Numbered from the stretch's first letter, positions 44,948 to 54,093 are shown. The stretch is DNA of 64,000 nucleotides from Woeseiaceae bacterium (GCA_021773035.1 JAJFKU010000045.1:62001-126000); one strand, 5' to 3'. A program made the numbers and translations. Notes: a model not told the origin generated them from the sequence alone.

Positions 44948-45481
44948 CTAGATTTCGTTGCCGAAGTTCTTGGGCGCCCAGTCGATTTTGGATTCATAGG
45001 CGGGTGAAGATGACTCGTCATGCAGTTTTTCCAACTGAATCGCCAGCCACTGGAACCACTCGAATGCATAGGGATTATCGAGTTCCTCGCGGAGTTCCTT
45101 CGTCCAGAGCTCCAGTTTTCCCCATAAGATCATCGTGCTGGAACCGATCAGATTGCTGACCACTGTTGATGGAACGATACGCTGGTGCATCATCACGCCG
45201 ACACTCTCCAGGGTCGTGGCGATCAGCATGGCGTGCTGCTCGCCATTCGGGTATCCGGCTTTCAATGCTGCAGCGGAGAGCCCGTCCGGGTAGTGCAACA
45301 CATTCTGGTAAGCATCCGAGAATTGCGGGCTGCCAAAAGAGCGAAACAGTTCGATCGCCGCCAGTTCCCGCCGTTGTTGCCGGGTTTGGCGCATTTGCAG
45401 AACCGCAAAAATAATACCGCCGACGACGACGATGGCGCTGAAAATCTCGGCCATGTTGGCGAGTCTCGATATGTCTGTCAT
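44948..45481 (-). CDS. DUF4760-like small membrane protein
   Basis: Starting at the ATG at 45481 gives 177 aa: MTDISRLANMAEIFSAIVV and a single membrane helix (about 10-30), then a soluble helical domain (WGKLELWTKELREELDNPYAFEWF and PAYESKI near the end) of the DUF4760 kind. The much longer upstream frame has low-complexity Arg/His-rich sequence and overlaps MATE, so it is not used. It is in the leftward MATE-DUF4760-ABC run. Confidence 0.68.
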   Translation of the reverse strand: MTDISRLANMAEIFSAIVVVGGIIFAVLQMRQTRQQRRELAAIELFRSFGSPQFSDAYQNVLHYPDGLSAAALKAGYPNGEQHAMLIATTLESVGVMMHQRIVPSTVVSNLIGSSTMILWGKLELWTKELREELDNPYAFEWFQWLAIQLEKLHDESSSPAYESKIDWAPKNFGNEI

Positions 45482-45516
45482 TAAACTGTCCTGTACCCGG
45501 AACGAAAGCCGCGAAT

Positions 45517-46932
45517 TTACACTGTTTGTAACTTCCATGTGCCGGTTCTGAAAACGAGCGTGGCGAGAATGGTCAACAGCGATTCCGCGATCACAATGGC
45601 GAGGAAGGCTCCGTTCGGCCCCAGGGAGGTTCCGGTCGCGAGCCAGTAGGCCAGCGGTATCTGTATCAGCCAGAAACAAATCAGGTTCAGTATCGCCGGC
45701 GTGATCGTGTCGCCAGCGCCATTCAGTGCCTGCACGACGACCATACCGACCGCATACATAGGGATGCCGATCGCGAGTATCTGCAGACAGTTTGTGCCCC
45801 ACTCGAGGACGGCGGCTTCGTTGGTAAACAGTCCGGTGATGAACTCGGCGAAGATCAGCAGAAACACGCCCGCCAATGTCATGAAGAGTGTGTTGTATCG
45901 CGCTGCAGCCCAGGCGGATTTTTCCGCGCGTTCCGGTTGGTTTGCGCCAAGGTTTTGACCGACCAGTGTGGCCGCCGCGTTACCGAGGCCCCACGCCGGC
46001 AGGAAAATGAATTCCATCATGCGCAGTGCAATCGTATACGCGGCGATCGCGGCGCTGCCGTAAAGTGCGACGATGCGCATAACGGCGATCCAGCTTGCGG
46101 TTGCGATAATGAACTGCCCGATGCCGCCCATCGAAATGCGAACGATGCGCACTGACAGCGTCAGATTGAAGCGCAGATACCGGTATTGAAAACGGAGCCG
46201 ACCGCGACCGTCCAGCAGATACCAGAGCTGGTAGACAACGCCGACGCTGCGGCCGATGGTGGTTGCAACGGCGGCGCCAGTAACGCCCAGTTCCGGAAAT
46301 GGTCCAAGGCCGAAAATCAGGCACGGATCCAGAACGATGTTAATGCCATTCGCAAGCCACAGCGAACGCAGCGCAATGGCGGCATCGCCAGCACCGCGAA
46401 ACGCCGCGTTCAGCAGGAACAGGTAGATGATACTGACCGAACCGCCCAGCAAAACGGTCGTAAAACCCTCGCCCTGTTCGATAACACCGCTTGAGGCACC
46501 CATTAACTCAAGCAGTTCGCGTGCATGAGTGGCGCCCGCTACGCCGATAACGATCGATATCAGTGCGCCCACCCAGATTGCCTGTCCGGCAACTTGCGCC
46601 GCGCCAGCGGTATCGCCGGCACCGATGCGCCGCGACACCATCGCGGTTACTCCCATGCCGAGTCCGATGGCGATTCCGTAGAGCACGGTGATCAGTGCTT
46701 CAGTAATGCCAACGGCCGCCACGGCGTCGGTCCCCAGTCGAGAGACAAATGCGATATCGACGACGGCGAAGATCGATTCCATCGCCATCTCGAGCATCAT
46801 CGGTATTGCAAGCAAACCGAGCGCCCGCCCGACCGGGCCCGACGTGAAGTCTTCATCGTTTTCACGCAAAGCTTCACGCACAAATGACGTGCCACGGCGC
46901 CAGGCAGATTGTTGTTCTGTCGAGTTGTTCAT
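45517..46932 (-). CDS. MATE family efflux transporter
   Basis: The 471-aa protein (ATG at 46932; a TTG at 46947 would add 5 residues) has twelve membrane helices in two halves. Its blocks GRALGLLAIPMMLEMAMES (about 35-53) and GLGNAAATLVGQNLGANQPE (about 315-334) are the NorM/DinF-type MATE signatures. It exports cationic drugs or metabolites using a sodium or proton gradient. It diverges from the small membrane gene at 46966. Confidence 0.93.
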   Translation of the reverse strand: MNNSTEQQSAWRRGTSFVREALRENDEDFTSGPVGRALGLLAIPMMLEMAMESIFAVVDIAFVSRLGTDAVAAVGITEALITVLYGIAIGLGMGVTAMVSRRIGAGDTAGAAQVAGQAIWVGALISIVIGVAGATHARELLELMGASSGVIEQGEGFTTVLLGGSVSIIYLFLLNAAFRGAGDAAIALRSLWLANGINIVLDPCLIFGLGPFPELGVTGAAVATTIGRSVGVVYQLWYLLDGRGRLRFQYRYLRFNLTLSVRIVRISMGGIGQFIIATASWIAVMRIVALYGSAAIAAYTIALRMMEFIFLPAWGLGNAAATLVGQNLGANQPERAEKSAWAAARYNTLFMTLAGVFLLIFAEFITGLFTNEAAVLEWGTNCLQILAIGIPMYAVGMVVVQALNGAGDTITPAILNLICFWLIQIPLAYWLATGTSLGPNGAFLAIVIAESLLTILATLVFRTGTWKLQTV

Positions 46933-46965
46933 TACAATGGCTTGCAATATCGCAGGGGTTCTATC

Positions 46966-47121
46966 ATGCCTGATGGTCTGACATATCTGTTGGTCTTTAT
47001 TGCCGGCGTCATCGTTTACACAATCGCCAAGGTCGTGGGCTACATGCGCGAAAGCGATCGGCAGTGGCAGCAGGTAGACAAGAGCAAGCTAAAAGAATGG
47101 GACGACGAGGAGGATTATTGA
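46966..47121 (+). CDS. Small membrane protein (51 aa)
   Basis: The ATG is preceded by AGGGG 7 nt upstream. The peptide has one membrane helix (about 5-24: TYLLVFIAGVIVYTIAKVVG) and a charged cytoplasmic tail ending DDEEDY. Its stop overlaps the M20 peptidase start (TGATG), so translation is coupled. No family recognised. Confidence 0.7.
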   Translation: MPDGLTYLLVFIAGVIVYTIAKVVGYMRESDRQWQQVDKSKLKEWDDEEDY

Positions 47122-48701
47122 TGCGTGTTGCAAACGGATTGTCGCAAACACGGCTGGTCATTGCCCTTGCTATGGGCCTGATGTTTGTCAAAGCCGCGGC
47201 GCAGGATGAGTACGGGGCCAGAGTGGAAATCGCGAAAGCGGCGGTCGACGCTTATCGGGTTGAGCGGGAGGCCGACATTCTGCGTGACTTCGTCGCGTTG
47301 TTGTCGCTACCGAACGTCGCGACGAACCGCCACGATATGGAACGCAATGCCGATCACATCATCGAATATCTTGAACCGCGCGGGTTTAAAACCAGGCGGC
47401 TGAATGCCGGCGGAGCACCATACATCTATGCCGAGTTGTTGAGCCCTGGCGCCACGGAAACCTTGCTGATTTATGCGCATTTCGATGGTCAGCCGGTACA
47501 GGAGGAAAACTGGGCTTACCCACCGTTTTCGCCAACATTGCTGGACGGGCCGGTTCAGGCGGGTGCGCAGCGCGTCGATATCGATGCGGTCAATGGCCGC
47601 TTTGGTCCGGAATGGCGTCTTTACGCCCGTTCGGCGGGCGATGACAAAATGCCGATCGTGGCACTCGCGCATACGCTCGATGCGCTGGCCGACAACGGTA
47701 TTGAGTTATCGGTGAACCTGAAACTCTTGCTGGATGGCGAAGAAGAGCAGGGTTCGCCGACGATTGCCGCCATAATCGAAGAAAATGCCGCGCTTTTTGA
47801 GGCGGACCTGTTGCTGTTCTGCGATGGGCCGATGCACCAATCCCGCCAGACACAACTGGTTTTTGGCGTGCGCGGTTCGACCACGGTAGATATTACGACC
47901 TACGGTCCCGCAAGACCGCTGCACTCCGGACACTACGGCAACTGGGCGCCAAATCCGGTCATGCAGCTGTCACACCTGTTGGCCAGTATGCGCAACGCAT
48001 CCGGTCGAATTCTGGTTGATGGTTACTACGATGACGTCGCTCCGCTGACGGAGCTCGAGCGAGATGCTATAGCGGCGATGCCGGACGTTACTGAAATACT
48101 GAAAGACGAATTATCGGTACATACGCCGGAAGGTGACGGCAAACGGCTGGAAGAACTCATTGCGCTGCCGGCGATCAACGCTCGCGGTATCGTCGCCGGC
48201 GGTGTTGGTAAGAAAGGGCGCAACATCGTGCTTTCGACCGCAACGACGTCGCTGGACCTGCGGCTTGTGCCCAACCAGACACCGGCGAGGGCGCTTGGTC
48301 TGATAGAGGCCCACCTCATTGACCAGGGGTTTCACGTTGTCGACGAAGACCCGACGCCAGACGTTCTTCGCGCTCACGAAAAGGTTGCCAAGATCGACTG
48401 GCACGATTCCGGCTACCCGGCCTTGCGAACCGCGCTGGACGATCCGATGGCGCTGCGACTGACAGGCCTGATGCGACAGATCGCGCCGGATCTCATAGTG
48501 ACACCGACAATGGGCGGCAGCCTGCCCCTGCATGAGTTTGGCAGCCGGCTGGCGGCGCCGATCGTGATCCTGCCGCTCGCGAACCACGATAACAACCAGC
48601 ACGCCGAAAACGAGAATATCCGCCTGCAGAATATCTGGGATGCGATGCAGGTCTACGGTGCACTGCTCGCCAGTTTCGGCGATCGGCGGCTGTTGCATTA
48701 A
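47121..48701 (+). CDS. M20/M25/M40 family metallopeptidase, exported
   Basis: The ATG at 47121 follows GAGGAGG and gives 526 aa with a signal peptide (to about residue 30, KAAAQ). The zinc ligands are visible in LIYAHFDGQPV (about 115-125), SAGDDKMP (about 172), LLDGEEEQGSP (about 206-216), LLLFCDGP and ANHDNNQHAENEN (about 493-505). It resembles carnosinase/dipeptidase-like M20 enzymes. The 3' end overlaps the convergent CPA2 gene by 4 nt. Confidence 0.92.
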   Translation: MRVANGLSQTRLVIALAMGLMFVKAAAQDEYGARVEIAKAAVDAYRVEREADILRDFVALLSLPNVATNRHDMERNADHIIEYLEPRGFKTRRLNAGGAPYIYAELLSPGATETLLIYAHFDGQPVQEENWAYPPFSPTLLDGPVQAGAQRVDIDAVNGRFGPEWRLYARSAGDDKMPIVALAHTLDALADNGIELSVNLKLLLDGEEEQGSPTIAAIIEENAALFEADLLLFCDGPMHQSRQTQLVFGVRGSTTVDITTYGPARPLHSGHYGNWAPNPVMQLSHLLASMRNASGRILVDGYYDDVAPLTELERDAIAAMPDVTEILKDELSVHTPEGDGKRLEELIALPAINARGIVAGGVGKKGRNIVLSTATTSLDLRLVPNQTPARALGLIEAHLIDQGFHVVDEDPTPDVLRAHEKVAKIDWHDSGYPALRTALDDPMALRLTGLMRQIAPDLIVTPTMGGSLPLHEFGSRLAAPIVILPLANHDNNQHAENENIRLQNIWDAMQVYGALLASFGDRRLLH

Positions 48702-50467
48702 CTGATGGGCTTGTCTCGTCCCAGCAGCGATTCCAGTTCCACCGCCGTATCCTTGGAGGATTGAATGAGCTTTTCTTCCGAATCGTAAATCGCGTGTTGT
48801 TCGAGCAGCAGCTGCGAATCGCGTTCGTGAAAAGCCTCGACAATGTGCTTTGCGTTCTCGGGGTCCTGGCCAAGAGCTTCCAGCACCTGCTCCGACATGG
48901 CGAGGCTGGTTAACAGCGTTTCGCGGAAAATGTGCTCTATACCGAGGTCCATCAGCTTGTGTGCGTGGCGGCGGTTGCGGGCGCGCGCGATGATCTTCAG
49001 ATGCGGATAGTTTCGATGGACGGCCTCCGCGATTCTTATCGATTCTTCGATATTGGATACCGCCAGTACAAATATCTTCGCGTGTTCCGCTCCAGCGGCA
49101 CGCAACAGCTCCAGGCGGGAAGCATCGCCGTAGTGCACCGTTGCACCGTAGCGGCGAACGAACTCGACCTGTGATGAATCCCGTTCGAGTGCGGTGAAGG
49201 AGCTGCCCACAATATTTAACAGGCGGCCGACGATCTGCCCGACCCGGCCGAAACCAACGATGAGTACCTCGTGCTCGGTGTTGACCGGTTCGTCGAATTC
49301 GGGTTTCTCCGGTTTCCGCATTTTCCCACCTGCCATTTCAGCGGCGGCGTAAAGAAAGGGTGTAGCCAGCATCGAAATAGCGACGGCAAGCACCAGTTCC
49401 TCGATAACCGTTTGCGGTAGCACGGACTCGGTGGCAGCGATCGCCAGCAGCACGAAGGCGAATTCTCCGCCCTGTGCGAGAACGGCTGCGAGTTTGAGAG
49501 CCGCGGAGCGATCGCACATACCGAAAAGCCGGGCCAGTGGGAACAGGATGAGCCCTTTTGTGGCCATTAGCAGCACAACGATCACGGCAATTCGCCCGGG
49601 AATCTCTATCAGTAGTCCGAGGTTGACGGACATGCCGACAGCGATAAAGAACAGGCCGAGCAAGAGTCCCTTGAACGGGGCAATGTCTGCCTCGAGCTGA
49701 TGTCGGTATTCCGAATCGGCGAGCATCATGCCGGCGATAAATGCACCGAGAACCATCGACATACCGGCAGTCTGCATCAGCAGTGCAGAACCAATAACAA
49801 CCAGAAGCGCTGTCGATGTGAATATCTCCGGAATTCCCGATCTCGCGGCTATCCTCAATGTCGGTGTCAGCAAATAGCGTCCGGCGATGATAAGTCCGCC
49901 TATGGTGGCGATCATCAATCCGATCTGCGCAAAATTGACGCCTTCGTCGAACGAGGCATTGGCGCCGAGTAAGGGTAGAACAGCGATCAGGGGAATAACC
50001 GCCAGATCCTGAAACAGCAGTATCGAAAAGGCTGCTCGGCCGTGGTTTGTCGCGAGTTGTTTCTTTTCGGCGAGCATCTGCAGTACAAACGCCGTGGACG
50101 ATAAAGCGAAGATGAAACCGACGACGACAGCCGTTGTTAACGTGAATCCGAACAGCCAGGCGACCAGCCCAAGCGCCAGCGCCGTTACAATGACCTGAGC
50201 GAGGCCCAGTCCGAACACCATGCGGCGCATGACCCAGAGCCGGGATGGCTTGAGTTCAAGTCCGACGATAAAGAGCAGGAACACAACGCCGAGTTCGGCG
50301 AAGTGAAGTATGTGATCCGGATCGCGCACAAAGGCAAAGCCAAACGGTCCGATGATGACGCCGGCGGCCAGATAGCCCAATATGGAGCCAAGCCCGAGGC
50401 GCCGGCTTAGTGGTACGGCCGCGACGGCGGCGAGCAGGTAGATTAGCGATTCTGCGAGAAGACTCAT
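48698..50467 (-). CDS. CPA2 monovalent cation:proton antiporter with RCK domain
   Basis: The 589-aa protein has twelve membrane helices (about 5-385) of the Kef/NhaS type, with FLLFIVGLELKP (about 62-73) and ALSSTAFVLQMLAEKKQ (about 121-137), then a cytoplasmic RCK N-domain (EVLIVGFGRVGQIVGRLLN, about 400-418; VHYGDASRLELLRAAG near 450). It exchanges K or Na for protons and is gated by nucleotide or glutathione adducts. A Kef-C-like C-tail (about 530-589) follows. Confidence 0.92.
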   Translation of the reverse strand: MSLLAESLIYLLAAVAAVPLSRRLGLGSILGYLAAGVIIGPFGFAFVRDPDHILHFAELGVVFLLFIVGLELKPSRLWVMRRMVFGLGLAQVIVTALALGLVAWLFGFTLTTAVVVGFIFALSSTAFVLQMLAEKKQLATNHGRAAFSILLFQDLAVIPLIAVLPLLGANASFDEGVNFAQIGLMIATIGGLIIAGRYLLTPTLRIAARSGIPEIFTSTALLVVIGSALLMQTAGMSMVLGAFIAGMMLADSEYRHQLEADIAPFKGLLLGLFFIAVGMSVNLGLLIEIPGRIAVIVVLLMATKGLILFPLARLFGMCDRSAALKLAAVLAQGGEFAFVLLAIAATESVLPQTVIEELVLAVAISMLATPFLYAAAEMAGGKMRKPEKPEFDEPVNTEHEVLIVGFGRVGQIVGRLLNIVGSSFTALERDSSQVEFVRRYGATVHYGDASRLELLRAAGAEHAKIFVLAVSNIEESIRIAEAVHRNYPHLKIIARARNRRHAHKLMDLGIEHIFRETLLTSLAMSEQVLEALGQDPENAKHIVEAFHERDSQLLLEQHAIYDSEEKLIQSSKDTAVELESLLGRDKPIS

Positions 50468-50577
50468 GCGCCAAGTCTACGGCAGACATCGCCAATTGCC
50501 GCATTTTTCTATTACACTTAAATACACCGGAGCTGGCATGTCCGGCGATCCGCCGATCCATCGCACAGGAAGAACGC

Positions 50578-51486
50578 ATGTTTGGAGACAAACTTCTACG
50601 TACATTATTCGTAACGTCGACCGTCCTGCTGGCGGTGCTTCTCGGTGCCTGTGGATCGGACGGCGACAGCACCGACGACGCGGCGAAGGAGGCAGGCCGG
50701 GCGAATGTTGATGCGATGACGGCCGAGCATGCCGACGATACTACGGACCCGAGCCCGGCTGCGCTGTTCGCGCCCGCGCGGCCTGTGGTCTCGCAGACCA
50801 TGGCATACACCGAGTACAAGGACGAACTGGTCTACGGTTATTTTTCGGCGCCGGCGGATATGTTCGAACCGCTGCCTGCCATCATCATGATCCATGAGTG
50901 GTGGGGGCTGAACGACAACATCCGGGCGATGGCCGATCGACTGGCTGGCGAGGGCTACATCGTCTTCGCTGTAGACCTGTTCGGTGGCAAAGTTGCCGAG
51001 ACTCCGGGCGAGGCCCGTGTATTGATGATGGAATCGGTCGAAGATCCCGAACCCGCAAAAAGCAATCTGCGAGCAGCTTTCGATTTCGTCAGTAATACGG
51101 CCGGCGCACCGCGCATTGGTTCGCTAGGCTGGTGTTTCGGCGGTGGTTGGTCACTGGGTACGGCACAGTTGTTCCCCGACGAGCTCGACGCGAGCGTTAT
51201 CTACTACGGCCAGGTGACCGACGACGAGGAGTTATTGCGTCCTGTCGGTGCGCCGATTCTCGGTTTTTTCGGGGCCGAAGACGCGGGTATCAAGGTCGCG
51301 TCGGTTGAGGCATTTCGCGAGTCGCTTGAACGCCTGCGCAAGAATCATGAGGTGCACGTCTACCCCGGGGCGCGGCATGCCTTCGCCAACCCTACGGGAA
51401 AAAACTATGATGCTGCGGTAGCAGAGGACGCCTGGCGGCGCACGCTTGAGTTCCTCGACTTGCACCTTTCCATCGACGAAACCTGA
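50578..51486 (+). CDS. Dienelactone hydrolase family lipoprotein
   Basis: The 302-aa protein has AGGAAG before the ATG and a lipoprotein signal LLGAC with Cys25. The dienelactone hydrolase fold is shown by IMIHEWWGLNDNIRAM (acid and oxyanion loop, about 100-115), SLGWCFGGGWSLG with the nucleophilic Cys (about 181-193) and PGARHAFANP with the catalytic His (about 261-270). It is unlike the Tat-type enzyme at 31154. It is followed by the PGPGW gene after 19 nt. Confidence 0.9.
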   Translation: MFGDKLLRTLFVTSTVLLAVLLGACGSDGDSTDDAAKEAGRANVDAMTAEHADDTTDPSPAALFAPARPVVSQTMAYTEYKDELVYGYFSAPADMFEPLPAIIMIHEWWGLNDNIRAMADRLAGEGYIVFAVDLFGGKVAETPGEARVLMMESVEDPEPAKSNLRAAFDFVSNTAGAPRIGSLGWCFGGGWSLGTAQLFPDELDASVIYYGQVTDDEELLRPVGAPILGFFGAEDAGIKVASVEAFRESLERLRKNHEVHVYPGARHAFANPTGKNYDAAVAEDAWRRTLEFLDLHLSIDET

Positions 51487-51505
51487 TTAAGCGAATACGC
51501 GGGTC

Positions 51506-51760
51506 ATGATGAAAAAGGCCATTGATTACACTTACGCAACTGCACGACGAATTGTTGTCAGCGTAGTCGGTGTCAGCGTGCTGCTGCTGGGCGTGGTGAT
51601 GCTCGTGGCGCCCGGCCCGGCTTTCCTGGTCATTCCTTTAGGCCTTGCCATACTGGCGATTGAATTCGTCTGGGCTCGACGTTGGCTCAAGAAACTGCGC
51701 CGCATGATCAGCAACCGTGGCGCGGAATCTCGCGGCGAGCGGGCGGAAGAGCACCGTTAG
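51506..51760 (+). CDS. PGPGW-motif small membrane protein
   Basis: The 84-aa protein has two membrane helices around the motif VAPGPAFLVIPLGLAILAIE (about 31-50), the PGPGW/TMEM-like signature, and a basic cytoplasmic tail. Its function is unknown. It is downstream of the dienelactone hydrolase, probably in the same transcript. Confidence 0.82.
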   Translation: MMKKAIDYTYATARRIVVSVVGVSVLLLGVVMLVAPGPAFLVIPLGLAILAIEFVWARRWLKKLRRMISNRGAESRGERAEEHR

Positions 51761-51770
51761 TCACCGGCAA

Positions 51771-51811
51771 TAAAAAAGGCGCCGAAGAACCCTGTAAAGG
51801 CCTCCGGCGCC
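51771..51811 (-). terminator. Strong intrinsic terminator of the sigma-54-driven small gene
   Basis: On the minus strand GGCGCCGGAG and CTTCGGCGCC form a 10-bp stem with one G-T wobble around a 14-nt loop, followed by TTTTTTATT. It lies 142 nt beyond the 45-codon gene stop and faces only that transcript. Confidence 0.8.
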
Positions 51812-51952
51812 TCAGAGATAACGGCAGGGGGGATGCCGCCGAACCGTCCTGGTCCGTTTTACACCGAACTCCTATCGGTGGGTTCCGGGGGCGTCCAGCC
51901 AGAATATCAGGGGGGGAGAGATCTGGCCGGCCTGCCGCCGGGGGGGTTCAAC
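51812..51952 (-). other. C-tract-rich 3' UTR of the sigma-54 transcript
   Basis: Between the small-gene stop and its terminator there is no credible reading frame. The transcript would carry runs of 7, 7, 5 and 6 cytosines (complements of the G runs at 51940-51946, 51910-51916, near 51887-51891 and 51827-51832). C-rich single-stranded stretches can pair with Shine-Dalgarno sequences, so a regulatory RNA function is possible. This is inference. Confidence 0.4.
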
Positions 51953-52090
51953 TTATCTTTGGGCTGCCTGGTAGATTTCAACCGTGCCTGCATCGCCAGC
52001 CAGCGCTGTGCCGGCCGCAGCCGAAACGCCGATCAGGATTGCCAGGGCTCCCAGCAGTGCGAGTCCGTTCTCAAAGTATTTGCTTTTCAT
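51953..52090 (-). CDS. Candidate 45-aa secreted peptide under sigma-54 control
   Basis: On the minus strand AGGAAATACC precedes the ATG at 52090. The frame encodes MKSKYFENG followed by a hydrophobic core (GLALLGALAILIGVSAAAG) and an AxA cleavage site (GTALAGDA), leaving a mature peptide of about 14 residues ending EIYQAAQR. If the signal peptide is cut after ALA the product is a short exported peptide. The gene has a sigma-54 promoter, enhancer palindromes and a terminator, and diverges from an activator gene. I recognise no family. Confidence 0.75.
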   Translation of the reverse strand: MKSKYFENGLALLGALAILIGVSAAAGTALAGDAGTVEIYQAAQR

Positions 52091-52163
52091 GGTATTTCCT
52101 AAGTTTGAGCCGCATCGCAAGTCCCTGCGATGGTGCAGAATGTTTAAGTTTCAATGCTCTTAT

Positions 52164-52180
52164 TGCACAAGCCGTGCCAA
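52164..52180 (-). promoter_or_regulatory. Sigma-54 (-24/-12) promoter
   Basis: On the minus strand the sequence reads TTGGCACGGCTTGTGCA. The GG and GC dinucleotides are exactly 10 nt apart, and it differs from the TTGGCACGN4TTGCA consensus at a single base. Transcription would start about 52154, giving a leader of about 64 nt before the 45-aa gene. Confidence 0.8.
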
Positions 52181-52224
52181 CTTTTAAAATTCTTTGAAAA
52201 CAATCACTTACTATATTTTCGGTG

Positions 52225-52257
52225 TAACGAAATATCGTTAATTACGAAATATCGTTA
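52225..52257. promoter_or_regulatory. Two tandem palindromic activator sites
   Basis: ACGAAATATCGTTA occurs twice (52227-52240 and 52244-52257), 17 nt apart centre to centre. The first is a perfect dyad TAACGA-AATA-TCGTTA. They lie about 70-100 nt upstream of the sigma-54 start, where enhancer sites sit, and also overlap the -35 region of the activator gene, which allows autoregulation. Confidence 0.7.
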
Positions 52258-52282
52258 CATTTTTCACGAAAAACCGTATAGA
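52254..52282 (+). promoter_or_regulatory. Candidate sigma-70 promoter of the activator gene
   Basis: GTTACA (52254-52259) and TATAGA (52277-52282) are separated by 17 nt, each matching 4 of 6 consensus bases. Transcription would begin near 52289, two bases before the ATG, and no Shine-Dalgarno is visible, so the mRNA may be leaderless. Confidence 0.45.
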
Positions 52283-52290
52283 CTGCGCGA

Positions 52291-54093
52291 ATGATTGCGC
52301 AGGAAGACTACCAGTGGCTATTTCGCAAGTCGCCGGCCATGGCGACCTCTATTGCGGAAGATGGCGTCTATCTCGACGTTAACGACGCGATGCTTGAGAG
52401 ACTTGGATTCGAGCGTGACAACATGGTGGGGCACAGCCCCGAAGAATTCACGACGCCGGAAAGTGCCGCCCGGGTTCGCGATGAGCTTCGCCCCGCACTG
52501 CGGCGGACCGGCAAGCTCGAAAACAAGCCGATCAGTTTCGTCACAAAGTCCGGCGAGGTGGTCGATTGTCTGACCAACGCGCTTATTGAGTACGACCGGA
52601 AAGGTGAGTTCCTGCGGACGGTTGCGATGTACACAGAAATTTCCGATGAGGCACGGGCAAACTTCAAGTACCGAAACCTCTACAGGGCGACACCTGCGAT
52701 GCTGCACACCGTCGACGGCGATGGTCTGATCGTCACGGTAACCGAGCACTGGCTGCAAAAACTCGGTTTCCAGCGAGAGGAGGTGATTGGTCGGCCGATA
52801 ACCGATTTCTTCAGCGTACGGGATCGAAAACACTACGCGGATGGTCGCCTGAAAGAACTGATAAGCGAGGGTGATTTCAACAACCTCGAACGACAGATGC
52901 TGGCGAAAGACGGCACGGTTCTTGACCTGGTTATGTCCGCAATTTCTCATCGTGACGACGACGGCCGGGTAGATCGAATGCTTGTCGCCTCGAAGGACGT
53001 GACCGACCGGCGCCGGGCGGAGCAGGAACTACGTCGCACACTGGCTGAAAACGCCAGGCTTCGCGACGAACTGGAACGTGAACGCGACTATCTTCGTGAA
53101 GAAGTAAACGTTGCGATGAACTTCGGGCGTATCGTCGGCACGAGTCCCGCTCTGCGGCGCATGATGGAAAGGGTGGAGGCTGTTGCCGAAACGCCGGCAA
53201 GCGTTCTCGTGCAGGGCGAATCTGGCGTTGGTAAGGAATTGGTCGCGCACGCCATTCATGTGCATAGTCCACGCGCCGATGGACCGCTGGTAAAGGTGAA
53301 CTGTGCGTCGATTCCGAAGGAGCTGTTCGAAAGCGAGTTTTTCGGTCACATGAAAGGCGCGTTCACCGGCGCACATCGCGACAGGATCGGGCGCTTTCAG
53401 CTCGCGGATGGTGGCACCATATTTCTGGACGAGATCGGTGAAATCCCGCTGGAACTGCAGGGCAAGCTCCTGCGGGTTTTACAGGAAAGCGAGTTTGAAC
53501 GCGTTGGTGACGACGTTACCCGCAGTGTCGACGTCCGGGTAATCGCCGCGACCAATCGCAACCTCGAGCAGCTCATTGTCGATGGCGAATTTCGCGAGGA
53601 TCTCTTTTATCGACTCAGCGTATTTCCTGTCGAGGTACCGCCGTTGCGGGAGCGTGGCGAAGACATTGTGCAGCTTGCGCAGCATTTCATGGAGCAGACC
53701 TGCATAGATTTCGGCCGCGAAGAGCTCACTTTGACACAGGCGCAGACAGCGAACCTTCGTGCATACGACTGGCCCGGTAATGTGCGCGAACTCAAGAATG
53801 TCATTGAACGCGCGGTTATTCTCTCAACGGGCAAGGTCCTGCGACTCGACCTGTCTATGCCCGGCCTAAAGGCTGGTGTCGACGATGTTGCCGGCACGGC
53901 AAGCTCGAACAATGAAGTGTTGTCCGAAAAGGAACTGCGAGAATTCGAGAGAAGCAATACGCTGAAGGCACTCGAACAGACAAAATGGAAGGTCTCGGGT
54001 CCGGGCGGTGCCGCGGAGTTGCTGGGCATCCGGCCAACAACGCTGGCTGACAGGATTCGTACCATGAAGATACGCAAACCGGTGCGTAGATGA
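52291..54093 (+). CDS. PAS-PAS sigma-54 enhancer-binding transcriptional activator
   Basis: The 600-aa protein has two PAS domains (about 5-118 and 125-245), a coiled linker (about 245-275), a AAA+ domain (about 285-515) with Walker A GESGVGKE (about 309-316), GAFTGA (about 356-361) that contacts sigma-54, and Walker [11 protein letters not shown] (about 374-383), and a C-terminal Fis-type helix-turn-helix (about 560-600: [18 protein letters not shown]). No receiver domain is present, so it senses a signal directly, probably redox, a ligand or flavin/haem in PAS. It likely activates the divergent 45-aa gene. It overlaps the VTT gene by 4 nt. Confidence 0.96.
   Translation: MIAQEDYQWLFRKSPAMATSIAEDGVYLDVNDAMLERLGFERDNMVGHSPEEFTTPESAARVRDELRPALRRTGKLENKPISFVTKSGEVVDCLTNALIEYDRKGEFLRTVAMYTEISDEARANFKYRNLYRATPAMLHTVDGDGLIVTVTEHWLQKLGFQREEVIGRPITDFFSVRDRKHYADGRLKELISEGDFNNLERQMLAKDGTVLDLVMSAISHRDDDGRVDRMLVASKDVTDRRRAEQELRRTLAENARLRDELERERDYLREEVNVAMNFGRIVGTSPALRRMMERVEAVAETPASVLVQGESGVGKELVAHAIHVHSPRADGPLVKVNCASIPKELFESEFFGHMKGAFTGAHRDRIGRFQLADGGTIFLDEIGEIPLELQGKLLRVLQESEFERVGDDVTRSVDVRVIAATNRNLEQLIVDGEFREDLFYRLSVFPVEVPPLRERGEDIVQLAQHFMEQTCIDFGREELTLTQAQTANLRAYDWPGNVRELKNVIERAVILSTGKVLRLDLSMPGLKAGVDDVAGTASSNNEVLSEKELREFERSNTLKALEQTKWKVSGPGGAAELLGIRPTTLADRIRTMKIRKPVRR

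Noticed and set aside
51827..51946. G-quadruplex formed by the four G runs
   Set aside because: The runs are 20-55 nt apart, too far for a stable canonical quadruplex.
51833..52102. 89-aa plus-strand frame between PGPGW and the activator
   Set aside because: It runs antisense to the 45-aa gene and its sigma-54 transcript, begins without a ribosome site, and its Gly-rich parts come from the G runs.
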